Shown piece by piece: positions 22,787 to 32,858 of a DNA stretch of 61,290 nt. Within the stretch, counting starts at the first letter, position 1. The number at the start of each line of letters is the position of its first letter. Position numbers and translations under genes: made by a program. The notes under the pieces are model-generated. The model was not told where the DNA came from, made no database searches, and worked only from the letters and a program-made list of their open reading frames with translations. Source of the stretch: Streptomyces soli (GTDB taxonomy: Bacteria > Actinomycetota > Actinomycetes > Streptomycetales > Streptomycetaceae); assembly GCF_003999195.1 (NCBI RefSeq), contig NZ_RJVR01000056.1:1-61290 (forward strand), written 5' to 3'.

Positions 22787-25762
22787 CTAGAAGTCGTCGT
22801 CCTCGACCCTGACGCGTGCACCAGCTTGTTGCGCCTTCTGCTCGATGGCCCCCTGTGCGCCCTCCGACGTAATAAGCGTGACGCTCAGGCTAATGAGCTG
22901 GTGGTTAGTGCTCGGTGCATCTAGGACCTTGCTCAGTTCCTTGAAGAGTTGCCAGACCTGCTCACGAGCCTCTGGAGCGGTGATGCTGCGGTTGGTGAGT
23001 TCGATGATGTACCGCTTGAAGGAGGTAGGCTCCGAGCTGCTCGGAGCGGAATCTCCGGTGCTGGCCTCGCTGGCCTGTCCCGTCGTGGCCCGGTACTCCT
23101 GGTCGCCGACGCCGAACAGCCCGCCGTGCTCTCCGCCGCTGACTGACTCGCCTGGCTGCTTAGGAATCGAAATCGTCGTGGTGCCCCTGGACACACCACC
23201 GGCGGCGGGCACGGTCTCGGCCGCCTTGACGGCGCGGCGAAGGTTCTGGCTGATGGAGCCGATCGAGATGTGTTCCGGAGAGGCGATGGCGAGCTTGTCA
23301 CCGTCGGAGTCCGCCAGTTCCCAGCCGTTGCGGAGCAGAGCGAAGATTGCCTGGCGTATCTCGTCGGTCGCGGTAACCAGCGGGAACAAGGGGTTCTTGT
23401 AGAAGGATTGGACGACTTCGCGGGGGGTCAGGGTGCGCTCGAAGGTGTCCAGCAGGGCGGCGAGGTAGTCCGCCGAGAGGCCGGCCATGTTCGTGGCGCG
23501 ACCAGCCTCGACGAGCGCCGCCCACACCTGGTCACCGCGCAGGGATGACTTGCTGTCGTCGTCGAACCGCTTGAACTCCACATGCAGCCCGTCCGAGGCG
23601 CGGACGAGGTAGGCGTAGTGCTGGAAGGCCTTCTCGATGTCCTTCTTGAGCTTGTCCTCAGCCTCGGTCACCTTGGTGGTGGCCTCGCGGAACTCGTCGA
23701 CGTCCTCAGGGTTGATCTGCTTGAGGACACTGCGCCAGGCGAGGACTTCCCTGGCGCGCTTGCGAGCCACGTCCCGCCGCTGTGTGTTCACGCAGGCCAC
23801 AATGCAGCTGGCGGCATTGTCGACGCGCAGCGCGTCGGGTCCGAGCCCGAGGAGAGCGGTAATCTCGGCGCGGCTGAGGGTGTCCTTGCCGTTGAGCAGG
23901 GTCCAGCGGCGCGAGTCGAGCACGACGAGGCGGGTGACGGCCGAGTCCACTCCGTCAAACGTGCGCGCGGGGTCGATGACCCCGGTGGCGGCCGGCGCGT
24001 CGATGAAGCGGATCTCGTCAAAAGTCCCACGACGAGCGAGTCTCTGTGTCTGCTCCCAAACCAGCTTTTCGCACGAGGGTGGGTCTATTAGCGCGAGGGA
24101 GGCGGTGAAGTACATCCGGAGCGTCTGTCTGATGGACAGGTAGTAGCGCCCGGGTGCGTTGGCCGGCTGGGTGATCTCAAGTGCGCCGAGGCCGTCCTCG
24201 CCGGTGAGAGCGTTGAAGACCTCCTCAGCGTCGGTGTAGGGGGTACCGGGGGCCGGAGTCGGCTCGAGGATGGCGGCAAGCATCTCGGCCTTGGTCGCCC
24301 CCCGGCCGCCGCGCGAGCGGGCAACCATCGAGTAGCAGAACAGGGCGGCGGCCATGCGCACGCCCGCGTGGTCCTGGCGGGCCGTAACACTGGCAGCGTG
24401 AAGACGCTGGTCGATGGCGACGGCGCGTCCTGCGGACCCGTCGGTACTGGTGATGTCGGTGGTGGCGACCGAGCGGTAGCCCTGAATGGCCCGGTCGTTG
24501 CCCATGAACAGGCCAGAGGACAGCAGTTGCTCGAGGGCGGTGGTGAGGGGGATGTCGCCGACGCCGATGAGGGTTGGCGCCCAGCGCCCGGCCTGGTGTT
24601 CGGTGACCCAGTGCATCGCGGTCCGGGCGAAGATTGCGACCGTGGAACGGACGCGTTGGAAGTTCTGGACCTGTGACCACTCCTCGCGCACCAGTCGCAT
24701 GAGCTCGGGATGGAAGGGGTAACTTGCCTCGACTCGCTCTGCGAAACCGGTCAGTCCGCGGGTCGGGCCGAGCTTGTCGAGCACCTTGTCCCGCCAGCCA
24801 ACTGCGCTTGCCGCGTCGTACTGCTTGGCCACGTGCGACGCCGCAGCGCCCACCTTGGCTGGCTCGAACAGGCGGCGCTGGATGATCGAGGCAAAGTCGT
24901 GGGACTCGGTCACCGCGACTCTCCCGTCCTGGCCGTTACGCACGAGCCGGTCGGAAACGTAGCTGCGGAAGTGGTCGGCAAGCAGGGGATAGCCGTGCTC
25001 GTCGAGCTCGCTGCGTATCATGACCACGACACATACGACGCGGGGAACGTCGTCACAGGCATCCATGAGGGCGTTAAGGAACGCTTGCTCGTTGGGCATG
25101 CTGTCGACGTTGGTCGCGTCGGAGAGCTGCAGCACGTAGTCCATGAGCTCGTCGAGCAGGATGAGCACCGCCCGTCCCGCGTCACTGAGCGCCTGCTGCA
25201 GCGTCCCCTTGTGTATCCCGGCCTCGACGTAGCGCTTGTAGCGGTCCATGTCGCCGTTGGTCAGCGACCAGAGGAACCGCTCGAACAGATTCGTGGCCGG
25301 ACCGAACGTCTCACTGGTCCGGCCCGGGCTGAAGTAGTCAGCAGTGAGAACGACGACTTGGGCACCGGTGAAGTCCACGTCGATGCCGCCATGCTGCGCC
25401 TCACCTCGGACACTCCGGCCCAGCTCCGTGGCGAAGAACTCCCGCGGCGAGTTGGCCATGTGGTAGAGCCCGACGAGGGCGTGGCTCTTGCCTCCACCCA
25501 TGCCTTGGTCGAGATGGAACAAAGCCCTGGTCTCGGCGTCGCTGCCTAGCCGACGAGCAACGCGACTGAAGAAGCCGACGAGGTTCGGGGTGGGCTGGGT
25601 GATGTCGCCGTAGTAGTCGACCTTGCGGTAGGGCACGTCAATGGTCTGATAGACCGCCTTATGCAGGCTCATCTGCAGTTCGCCCACTGAGCCATCAGAC
25701 GCGGTGACCTCGGGCCGCAGCGTTAGGACATCGGCCCAGTGCGAAGCGGTGCCGGTCAACAT
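22787..25762 (-). CDS. DUF499-family P-loop ATPase (defence cassette)
   Basis: A 991-residue protein starts MLTGTASHWADVLTLRPEVT with AAGGAG 9 bases upstream. Walker A is GMGGGKSHAL (87-96) and Walker B ILLDELMDYV (201-210), followed by VVVMIRSELDEHGYPLLADH, all characteristic of DUF499 (COG1483). The C-terminal 500 residues contain helical segments and a final beta domain (ISLSVTLITSEGAQGAIEQK). DUF499 proteins occur beside DUF1156 methyltransferases and superfamily 2 helicases in defence islands. This is the third gene of such an operon, starting 2 bases after the methyltransferase stop. No nuclease motif is seen. It likely couples ATP hydrolysis to recognition or translocation on DNA. Confidence 0.9.
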   Translation of the reverse strand: MLTGTASHWADVLTLRPEVTASDGSVGELQMSLHKAVYQTIDVPYRKVDYYGDITQPTPNLVGFFSRVARRLGSDAETRALFHLDQGMGGGKSHALVGLYHMANSPREFFATELGRSVRGEAQHGGIDVDFTGAQVVVLTADYFSPGRTSETFGPATNLFERFLWSLTNGDMDRYKRYVEAGIHKGTLQQALSDAGRAVLILLDELMDYVLQLSDATNVDSMPNEQAFLNALMDACDDVPRVVCVVVMIRSELDEHGYPLLADHFRSYVSDRLVRNGQDGRVAVTESHDFASIIQRRLFEPAKVGAAASHVAKQYDAASAVGWRDKVLDKLGPTRGLTGFAERVEASYPFHPELMRLVREEWSQVQNFQRVRSTVAIFARTAMHWVTEHQAGRWAPTLIGVGDIPLTTALEQLLSSGLFMGNDRAIQGYRSVATTDITSTDGSAGRAVAIDQRLHAASVTARQDHAGVRMAAALFCYSMVARSRGGRGATKAEMLAAILEPTPAPGTPYTDAEEVFNALTGEDGLGALEITQPANAPGRYYLSIRQTLRMYFTASLALIDPPSCEKLVWEQTQRLARRGTFDEIRFIDAPAATGVIDPARTFDGVDSAVTRLVVLDSRRWTLLNGKDTLSRAEITALLGLGPDALRVDNAASCIVACVNTQRRDVARKRAREVLAWRSVLKQINPEDVDEFREATTKVTEAEDKLKKDIEKAFQHYAYLVRASDGLHVEFKRFDDDSKSSLRGDQVWAALVEAGRATNMAGLSADYLAALLDTFERTLTPREVVQSFYKNPLFPLVTATDEIRQAIFALLRNGWELADSDGDKLAIASPEHISIGSISQNLRRAVKAAETVPAAGGVSRGTTTISIPKQPGESVSGGEHGGLFGVGDQEYRATTGQASEASTGDSAPSSSEPTSFKRYIIELTNRSITAPEAREQVWQLFKELSKVLDAPSTNHQLISLSVTLITSEGAQGAIEQKAQQAGARVRVEDDDF

Positions 25763-25764
25763 GC

Positions 25765-28542
25765 TCAGGACTCCTTGGTGGTGAACGACAGGGTGAGCTG
25801 GTCGTCGCGCTCCGCGGCGGCGACGCGGTGCGCGAGGTTGGCGATGGTGCCGGCGTTGCGTTGAACGGCGGTGAGAGCCTTAGCCACTGTGTCGCTGGGC
25901 GGCAGCTGCGCGAGGATCTCCCCGACGACGGCCCACAGGTGTGCGTCAGTGGGCTGCCGGTCGGACTGGGCGACGACAGCGGCGACGCCTTCGGTGGCGC
26001 CCTGGTCCCAGGCGGCGGCCATGGCCCGGACCACCTCGAACGTCGAGGACTTGTCGCTGACAGCGCTCGGGGCGTCGAGTCGCAACTTGTAGCCACTCTT
26101 GCTCTCCGTGAGTAGCGCGCCGCGCAGATCCTCGAGGTGCAGATTGTCCGCCTGCGCCTGAAATCGAGCCTCGCCCTTGGGAACGTCCGAGCGCGCGAAC
26201 AGCCGCTGCCAGAAAACGGCGAAGCGGGTCGGCGCGTCGAACGTCTCAAGCGGCAGTTCATCCAGCTTGAGCGCCGTGGCATCGCGGACCGCGGCGCGCG
26301 CCAGCGTGAGGTAGCGGTCGAGCTCGGCCTGCTTGCCGTCGGGCTTGAGAATCTTGGCGTAGCGGCCGTAGACCTCCATCGCCGGCCCATAGGCAGCCAT
26401 GAGCTGGTCAGTGAGGGCCAGGCCATCGCGGTCCCACTCCCGTGCAGCGGCCTTGACCCGCTCGGCAACCTCACGGTCGACCTGAGCGGCGGTGGCGAGC
26501 GGCCGGTTCGCGGCGGCGACACGGCAACCGATCGCGACTGTCACCTTGATGCTCGCCACGCCAGTCGAGGCCGTCTCGGTCCTCGACGGCCAGGAACTGG
26601 TGACGACGAAGCCGGCATCGTGCAGGGCACCGAGCAGCCGTCGCCACGCGTCCGGGTCGGAGTGCCCGAACACGACGACGAGGTGGCCGTCCGCGCGCAG
26701 CACGCGCCGTGCCTCGCCGAAGGCACGGCTCAGCATCTGCTCGTAGAAGTCGCGAGTCCGGTGCTCACCCGGGGCGTTGCCGCGCTTGACGATGATCTCG
26801 TCGGTCTTGTCCTGCAGGCCGTCACGTCCGGCGTGGTCGAACAAGTCAGGCATCAGCTCGCGAAGCACGCGGCGAAGCCAGACGTAGAAGAGGTCCGACG
26901 CGTCGGCGTAGTCGATCATGTTGTAGTAGGGCGGGTCAGTGATGACGGCGTCCACGGATCCGTCCCGGAAGGGAAGGGCGATCGCAGAGGCTCGCCGGAA
27001 GCGCCCGGGGCGGCCGGCGGGCGACTCCGCAAGGACCTTCTTAAGAGCGTTGATGCCGCTATCGCTGACGCTGGACCACGTGCCTGGGCCATTCCCGGGC
27101 CCCGCCTCGACGTAGTCGAAGTTGAACGAGACCTTGCTCTCGTTGGAGAAGACGTGGTCAACCTGAGCGCGGTTCTGAGCTGTGCCGTTCGGATTGCCGT
27201 GACTGCGCAACTTGGCGCCGCGGGTGGCCAGGCGGAGCTGGCGCTGCAGGTTCGCGGCTGCGTACCCGGCCAGCGCTGTGGCGTACTCGGTGCTGACGCC
27301 CGCCGCGACGCAGTCAGCAGCGGCCTTCTGAATAGCACGAGCGGTTGCGACGAACTTGGTGGTCTGCCGCTCATTCATCAGGTCTCCGTAAGTGCGGTAG
27401 CCGTACGCACTGGCCCTCACGGTGTCCTGGTTCCCCGCAGGTATGACCTCATCGGGTACGGCGCAAAGGCCAGCCAATGACCGCAAAGAGGACGGGTCAA
27501 CCGATGTCGCTACGTTGACCTCCTCCTCGGTCGGTACCCTGAAGACCTTGCGGGATCCCAGAAGCTCCTCGCCGACGGCTAGCAGAGCGTCGCGATACTG
27601 CCCTGCGTGCCCCATGCTCTTCACAGATTCAAGCGTGTGCAAGTGACCGCATGTGGGGAACGGGCACCGCGCGCTCTTCCCCTTCTTGCCGGAAGCCGCA
27701 GCGAAGGTTGGCTCCTGGATCGGCGGCCCCTCGATGACCTCAGTCCGCCACGTGTCCTGCTCAACGACCAGCCGTAGCGACTGCCCGTCATCCTCCGTGT
27801 ACTTGTACGGGTGCCGTAGGACGAGAGAACCAATCAGGGGAAAACGGCGCTTGCAGTTGTCGCAGGGGATGGTGACGGCCCACAGGTAGGCCCAGGGGAA
27901 GGCGCCGTTGCTGCTACGCGGGTACAGCGGAGATGTGGCCGCCGCGACCCGAGACCCGACCTCAGCCAGAACCAGACGTACGTCCTTGAGCAGGCGAGGT
28001 TCGTCTTCGTCGAACAGGCCCTCATCCGTCGAAGGCTGCTCGAAGGGGAGATCCGGCTCCGCAGACCAATCGCGCAGTGTGTAGTCAGCCAGCAGACGGC
28101 CAGCCAAGGTGGCCACCGGGCTCAGATCCGTGCCCACGGCGGTCACGCCGAGGCGCGCGGCTTCGAGCGGAATGATGCCGCGACCGCTAAACATATCGAG
28201 AACGACAGGGCGACCCGCCGGATACTGAGCGGCGATCGCCTGACGGAGACGCTGCTGCGCGCCCAAGTCCCCGCGCTCGATCGCAAGGCGCACATCGTTG
28301 TGGTGGATCGCTTGGTTCGGCAGGAGCGCCGCCAGCACAGCGGCGCGCGCCTGAGCAATGGGGCGAGAGGCGAACCAGGTGAAGAGGGCCTTTTCGCTGC
28401 GGCCGGATCCGGCCGGGGTGCCGACCGCGGCGTCGACCGAGGAGCACGGGAACCAGTGGTCGATCAGGCGGCTGTGCACGTCACCGATGGTGTCCGCGGT
28501 GGCCGTCGTGTCAGTCGACGGCGCTTGGTTGGTGGTGGTCAC
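25765..28542 (-). CDS. DUF1156-type DNA methyltransferase
   Basis: A 925-residue protein from GTG 28542 (VTTTNQAPSTDTTATADTIG) with GGGAGA upstream; the start overlaps the helicase stop (GTGA). The N-terminal DUF1156 region contains KALFTWFASRPIAQARAAVL. The SAM-binding motif I is VLDMFSGRGIIPLEA (114-128), and the catalytic motif IV is DPPYY (536-540) in VITDPPYYNMIDYADASD. Two zinc-ribbon pairs, CDNC (228-231) and CPFPTC (293-298), lie between. A C-terminal helical region has PYGPAMEVYGRYAKIL-like segments. The enzyme (COG1743) should methylate adenine N6 or cytosine N4 in DNA, marking host DNA for the cassette. Confidence 0.92.
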   Translation of the reverse strand: MTTTNQAPSTDTTATADTIGDVHSRLIDHWFPCSSVDAAVGTPAGSGRSEKALFTWFASRPIAQARAAVLAALLPNQAIHHNDVRLAIERGDLGAQQRLRQAIAAQYPAGRPVVLDMFSGRGIIPLEAARLGVTAVGTDLSPVATLAGRLLADYTLRDWSAEPDLPFEQPSTDEGLFDEDEPRLLKDVRLVLAEVGSRVAAATSPLYPRSSNGAFPWAYLWAVTIPCDNCKRRFPLIGSLVLRHPYKYTEDDGQSLRLVVEQDTWRTEVIEGPPIQEPTFAAASGKKGKSARCPFPTCGHLHTLESVKSMGHAGQYRDALLAVGEELLGSRKVFRVPTEEEVNVATSVDPSSLRSLAGLCAVPDEVIPAGNQDTVRASAYGYRTYGDLMNERQTTKFVATARAIQKAAADCVAAGVSTEYATALAGYAAANLQRQLRLATRGAKLRSHGNPNGTAQNRAQVDHVFSNESKVSFNFDYVEAGPGNGPGTWSSVSDSGINALKKVLAESPAGRPGRFRRASAIALPFRDGSVDAVITDPPYYNMIDYADASDLFYVWLRRVLRELMPDLFDHAGRDGLQDKTDEIIVKRGNAPGEHRTRDFYEQMLSRAFGEARRVLRADGHLVVVFGHSDPDAWRRLLGALHDAGFVVTSSWPSRTETASTGVASIKVTVAIGCRVAAANRPLATAAQVDREVAERVKAAAREWDRDGLALTDQLMAAYGPAMEVYGRYAKILKPDGKQAELDRYLTLARAAVRDATALKLDELPLETFDAPTRFAVFWQRLFARSDVPKGEARFQAQADNLHLEDLRGALLTESKSGYKLRLDAPSAVSDKSSTFEVVRAMAAAWDQGATEGVAAVVAQSDRQPTDAHLWAVVGEILAQLPPSDTVAKALTAVQRNAGTIANLAHRVAAAERDDQLTLSFTTKES

Positions 28543-31500
28543 CGCTGCTCTCCCATCAGCCGACGCAGGTCGGCAACCTTGATTTGGAACCGCTCGATGC
28601 GCCGTGGCCCGGTGGCTAGGAGCCTGGCTGGGTCCTGGGCGCGTACGAGGACTGTCGGGGATGTGGCGCAGTTGGCCACGATGTAGAGCCAGTAGTCCTG
28701 GCCGCGCTGCTGCGCCTGAGCCCACTCGTGCTGCTCCAACCACACCGGCTCCAAGCCCGCGTGGAAGCCCTTGACCTCGACCAGGCGCTGTTCTCGGGTC
28801 GTGCGGTGCCGGGCGAGCAGGTCGTAGCCGACGCCGGCGGTCTGGCGGTCGTCCACATCGAAACCGAGCCGGTCCAGCTCAGCCAGGACGGTGGCCACCG
28901 CGACCGCTTCACTGTCGGGGTCGTAGCCGAGCTGATCGGCGCGGGCCTCACCGACGACGTGGGCCCAACCGACCAAGCGGGGAGCGCTCTGCCCGACCTT
29001 GCTGATGTCGTCGAGCTGGGCGAGACGGTTGCGCTTGAGCTCCTCGAAGCGGGACATCCGCTCACGCCGTTCGGTGGCGGGCAGATCCTCAAGCTCATCC
29101 ATGTAGCGGTACTCGACCTGGTCAAGCTGCTGGCGCGCCTTGTCGACCCACGCCTCCCGCTCCGCGCGGGCACGCGCAACCTCACGCGCGAGCGCCGCGC
29201 GGGCTTCCAGCGCGCTGTCGTGCCGCAGCGCCGGGGACAGGGGCGGCGCGCCATGGCTGGCACCGGTTGGCCTGAGCAGCATGAGGGACTCCCAGGCGCT
29301 CTCGAACGCTCCGGCACCGGAGTACCGGATGAGGACCGGGGACTTGCGCCGCTGCCGCCGGATGCCGTCGTGCACCTCGACCTCAGCGTCGTAGACCAGG
29401 AAGGTGTAGTTCGTCAGCGACGCGGGGTCGCTGAGGACCGTGCCCCGGATGAGCTCGCTCTCGCCAGTACGCAGCGCGAGGTCGGTCAGTTCGGCGAACG
29501 ACTCCTCGGTAGGCCCAAGCACAACGACGTCATCCAGCCCCTGAGAGCCGTCGTTGATCGCCTGCCGAACAGAGGCACCGTCAGCAGCGACCAGCGCCTC
29601 GTGCTCACCGCCGAGTGTCGGCGGCAGCAGCCGGGCCGAAGTAACGCGGCGGATGCCCTTGGCCGGGCCCGGGCCGAGGCGCCACTGCTCGGCACGGGCG
29701 AGCTGGTCGACGAAGCCGTCAACGATGACGGGGTTGATCGCCTCGAGGCGGTCGCTACGGAACCGGTCGAGCGCGGCCTCGGTGTTGGCGGGCGTGTGGA
29801 GCCGGTTCTCGTCGCTGACCAACTCCCGTGCCCTGGACAGCAGCTCGGCTGTATCGGGAACCGTGACAGCCTGACCGGCTTGAGCGTCTACGAGCGCGCG
29901 GGTGTAGTCGAAGCCAGTGCGGGCGGCAGTCGCGTCGAGCAAGTCGAAGATCCGTCCCTCGAGCGCCTCTCCGGCAGCCTCGAGGTTGCCGAGCATGACC
30001 TCCTGGACCCGCCCCTCCCGGGTATCGGGAGCCACGAGGTGGTAGATGTGCACCGGCTTGGTCTGGCCGATACGGTGCAGTCGGCCCATGCGCTGTTCGA
30101 GGCGAACGAGGGACCACGGAATGTCCCAGTTGATCATGACGTGTGCAGACTGCAGATCGATACCCTCGCCGCCGGCATCGGTGGAGACCAGGACCTGGAA
30201 CTCACCGGCGAGAAACCGCTGCTGGAGCTGGTCGCGCTCGTGGTGCCTGACTGCACCCTCGAGGGTCTCGACGCTGTACCCGGCGTGGGCGAACTGACTG
30301 GCAAGCCAGCGGGCAGTGTCGGCGAACTCGGTAAAGATGAGCAGCTGACCCTGCCCCGGTGCGATGCCGTGCTGGGTGAGGAGCTTCTGGGTGCGTAGCC
30401 ACTTCGTGGACGGGCCGGCGGTCGTGGCCAGTCGGATGGTCGCGATGACCCCGTCGATCTCCGTGAGCTCTTCGCTCTTGCTGCGGCTGCGGGCGTTGAC
30501 GACGATGCCCTCGGCGCGCTCCCAGGCCTCGTCGTCCTCGACGGCAAGGTTGACCGACCCGTCGCCCTGAGTGAACTCGTCAGGTATGGGGCCGTCGACC
30601 CGGCTGGACGCCGGCCCCTTGAGGGCCTCGTGCCGTCGCGTGATCGTGGCGGCGGCGGCCACCAGTGCAGAGGCGGCTCGCTTGCCGTAAATCGAGCGGG
30701 CAAGGGTTGCGTTCTCGCCGTAGTAAGTGTCGACGTAGTCCATCACCGCGGTGTAGGCAGCGAGTTCGGTGCCGCTGAGGTCGATGGACACAGTCTCGGC
30801 GTACCGGGGCGGGAAGAGGTCGTTGCCGTCGAAGTCCTTCAGCTCTTCCTTCATCCTCCGCAGGAAGGACAGAGTCGAGGGCCTCAGCGCATTGTCGTGC
30901 TCGGTCTGCCGCGGGTCCCAGGGGTACAGCGTGGGATCCAGGAGATTGAGCAGGCCGCGGAAGAAGTGCTCCTTGCCGCGATGCGGCGTAGCGGTGAGCA
31001 GGAGGAGGTGGTGGGTACGATTCGCCACCTCTCTCGCGGCGCCGAGGTACTGGGAGGTGGGGGTCAGCCGGTGCGCCTCGTCGAAGACGGCGAGCGACCA
31101 CGATGCTCGGGCCCCGGAGACCTTGCGCCGGACGTCGGGGTTGTAGGTGTACAGGTCCACGCTCACGACCCACACGCTGACGCGTGGATCAAGGTCGCGA
31201 GGGTCCCGCGCGATCTCGGGGGTGATCGTGGCCCCCTCAATCGCGAAGTAGCGGCGCAAGTCCCGCTTCCACTTCTCCACCAGGTGCGCGGGCACGATGA
31301 TCACTGTCCTGCCGGGCACTAGCCCTCGACGGGTGCCCTCGGCGATGTACATGCCGGTCATGATCGTCTTACCGGTGCCCGGCTCGTCCGCGAGCAGGAA
31401 TCGCAGACGTGGCTGGGCGAGCATGTGGCTGAAGACGGCCTCGTCCTGGTGCGCGTACGGCCGCAGAGGACGCGTGGCGAGCACCGCGGACCGAATGCGC

Positions 31501-31760
31501 GGGACGGCGTATTGCATCCACCGGCCCCACAGCGCCGCGAGCGCCCGGGCGGGGTCGCCGTGGGCGTCGTTGACAGGCACAGCAGCAGCACGCAACTCAG
31601 CGAGGCTCAGCGCCGTGTCGGTGAGTGTACCGTCGCTGCGGCGCACCACGAGGTCCACTCCATCGCCAGCACCGGTAGCCGCGACGACGGTAGCCATCCC
31701 GCCGTCGATGAAGACTTGGGTACCAGGGGACGGCAGATCGTCCGAGTCGTTCGTGCCCAT
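28539..31760 (-). CDS. SNF2-type helicase with C-terminal DUF3883-like domain
   Basis: A 1073-residue protein starts MGTNDSDDLPSPGTQVFIDG. Superfamily 2 motifs are Q-like PYAHQDEAVF, I ADEPGTGKT (124-132), II VFDEAH (225-230) and III LLLTATPHRGK. The second RecA lobe has LLIFTEFADTARWLA, VLVSTDAGGEGIDLQSAH and VI RLEQRMGRLHRIGQT. The last 100 residues contain RLVEVKGFH and YWLYIVANC, matching DUF3883, a PD-(D/E)XK-like nuclease fold (E-V-K core). A coiled coil lies near residue 880. RapA/DrmD-like helicases of this layout pair with methyltransferases in anti-phage systems. It is the first gene of the three-gene operon. Confidence 0.9.
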   Translation of the reverse strand: MGTNDSDDLPSPGTQVFIDGGMATVVAATGAGDGVDLVVRRSDGTLTDTALSLAELRAAAVPVNDAHGDPARALAALWGRWMQYAVPRIRSAVLATRPLRPYAHQDEAVFSHMLAQPRLRFLLADEPGTGKTIMTGMYIAEGTRRGLVPGRTVIIVPAHLVEKWKRDLRRYFAIEGATITPEIARDPRDLDPRVSVWVVSVDLYTYNPDVRRKVSGARASWSLAVFDEAHRLTPTSQYLGAAREVANRTHHLLLLTATPHRGKEHFFRGLLNLLDPTLYPWDPRQTEHDNALRPSTLSFLRRMKEELKDFDGNDLFPPRYAETVSIDLSGTELAAYTAVMDYVDTYYGENATLARSIYGKRAASALVAAAATITRRHEALKGPASSRVDGPIPDEFTQGDGSVNLAVEDDEAWERAEGIVVNARSRSKSEELTEIDGVIATIRLATTAGPSTKWLRTQKLLTQHGIAPGQGQLLIFTEFADTARWLASQFAHAGYSVETLEGAVRHHERDQLQQRFLAGEFQVLVSTDAGGEGIDLQSAHVMINWDIPWSLVRLEQRMGRLHRIGQTKPVHIYHLVAPDTREGRVQEVMLGNLEAAGEALEGRIFDLLDATAARTGFDYTRALVDAQAGQAVTVPDTAELLSRARELVSDENRLHTPANTEAALDRFRSDRLEAINPVIVDGFVDQLARAEQWRLGPGPAKGIRRVTSARLLPPTLGGEHEALVAADGASVRQAINDGSQGLDDVVVLGPTEESFAELTDLALRTGESELIRGTVLSDPASLTNYTFLVYDAEVEVHDGIRRQRRKSPVLIRYSGAGAFESAWESLMLLRPTGASHGAPPLSPALRHDSALEARAALAREVARARAEREAWVDKARQQLDQVEYRYMDELEDLPATERRERMSRFEELKRNRLAQLDDISKVGQSAPRLVGWAHVVGEARADQLGYDPDSEAVAVATVLAELDRLGFDVDDRQTAGVGYDLLARHRTTREQRLVEVKGFHAGLEPVWLEQHEWAQAQQRGQDYWLYIVANCATSPTVLVRAQDPARLLATGPRRIERFQIKVADLRRLMGEQR

Positions 31761-32062
31761 ATCTCACCCCGCCCGCAGCTGACAGTGCCCACCGGACTAC
31801 GCACGTTAGAAGTCCATCGCTGCGCCCGGAACCCCCCACACAGCAGCCAATCGTGCAGAACTGTACGACCCTGGCGGGTAGTTCAGTTACACAAGCCCTC
31901 AGGGGCCGTCCTTGCGGACGTTGCTGACGCGTGGTTTCCGGGATGGAACATCGCTGGTGAGCGGTCGTGTGGATCATCATGCCTACCGCGAAGGCAGTGT
32001 GGAGATTATGTGATCAAAGCGTGATCTACCTGAAGCGGCGGTGCGAACGCTGGCGTCCGTGA
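31761..32062. promoter_or_regulatory. upstream region of the helicase operon
   Basis: About 300 bases without a supported gene. It must contain the minus-strand promoter of the helicase-methyltransferase-ATPase operon. I cannot identify -10/-35 boxes with confidence, and the sequence from 31940 is somewhat AT-richer. Confidence 0.35.
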
Positions 32063-32188
32063 GCATGCGTCAGCACCGCAATCACGGCGGCATCCACCAC
32101 ACACTCCCCTCGGGAAGCCGAAAAGGCGTTGCTCGCCGAGTTCAAGGAGCTGCACGGCACCCTCCCCTTCGCCAACGTCCAGTCCTGA
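32063..32188 (+). pseudogene. 3' fragment of an unknown gene
   Basis: Open frame without start: VSTAITAASTTHSPREAEKA, then LLAEFKELHGTLPFANVQS and stop. Coding-like composition; no family recognised. Its 5' part is missing, adjacent to the helicase operon promoter region. Confidence 0.35.
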
Positions 32189-32241
32189 GGCCGCGAACCC
32201 GTGCCAGCGTCGTGCCACATCACGCGGTACGCCAGTGCGGA

Positions 32242-32598
32242 CTACCCGTCGAACTCCCACCACATGGGGCGCAGATCGGCGAGCGGACCCGGCGGCTTGA
32301 GCGCTGCGCCCTTGATCTCCGGCTTGGCCTGCACGATGCGATGTCGGCGACGCTGTGCTGCCTGAGCGGCTGCTCTCTGTTCCAGCAGGGCGCGCGTCTC
32401 GGCAGCCTGGTCCTTTTGCCGCTGTACCCGTTCCCGGGCCCGCTGGTTTCTGGACTTAGGACGTGGCTGCCGCCGGGCCGGAGGTGTCGCGGCATCCTGC
32501 ATCTTCTGGTGGCATTGCCGGCACAGGTAACCCTCGGGATATGGCTTTGCTCGTGCCGTGTTCCGGCAGTTCGGCTGGCTGCATGCGAGAGTGTTCAA
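32242..32598 (-). CDS. small zinc-knuckle protein, basic
   Basis: A 118-residue protein is taken from TTG 32598 because AGGGGGACAGC precedes it; the frame is open upstream to 32679. The N-terminus MNTLACSQPNCRNTARAKPY continues CRQCHQKM, giving C-x4-C and C-x2-C pairs likely to bind zinc. The middle is strongly basic and Gln-rich (SRNQRARERVQRQKDQAAET). It resembles the knuckle protein at 19915 in layout, not in detail. It may bind nucleic acid. It is divergent from the nuclease-like gene at 33139. Confidence 0.5.
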   Translation of the reverse strand: MNTLACSQPNCRNTARAKPYPEGYLCRQCHQKMQDAATPPARRQPRPKSRNQRARERVQRQKDQAAETRALLEQRAAAQAAQRRRHRIVQAKPEIKGAALKPPGPLADLRPMWWEFDG

Positions 32599-32633
32599 GC
32601 TGTCCCCCTGGACAGAACGTGCATCCACGTTAC

Positions 32634-32858
32634 TCAGGGTGCCCGGGAAGCAACAGCCCCGGAGGCAGAAAGGCAGCATCGTGGCGGACGCCCCGGAGGC
32701 GTCCTGAGTGCACGGCGGATCGTGTTGCGCGAGACGACGTGCGCCTCCATGAACTCAGCCTCTAACGGGAGGGCGTCAACGCCCTCCCCCGCCTCGATCT
32801 CGTTTCGCAACGCCTCCGCAATGACCAGGTAGGTTCCGCGCGGACTGGCCTCCCGCAC
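32634..32858 (-). pseudogene. GntR-type regulator, truncated
   Basis: GTG 32858 is preceded by GAGAGGAG. The frame reads REASPRGTYLVIAEALRNEI, then LPLEAEFMEAHVVSRNTIRR AL, the GntR winged helix. The reading then loses similarity at RTPPGRPP, where intact members continue with the wing and an effector domain. KorSA-type GntR regulators control Streptomyces integrative plasmids, so this may be the relic of such a repressor. Confidence 0.6.

Noticed and set aside
22787..31760. DISARM or BREX system
   Set aside because: No DUF1998 proteins, PLD nuclease, PglZ or BrxC are present; the methyltransferase is DUF1156-type and the ATPase DUF499.
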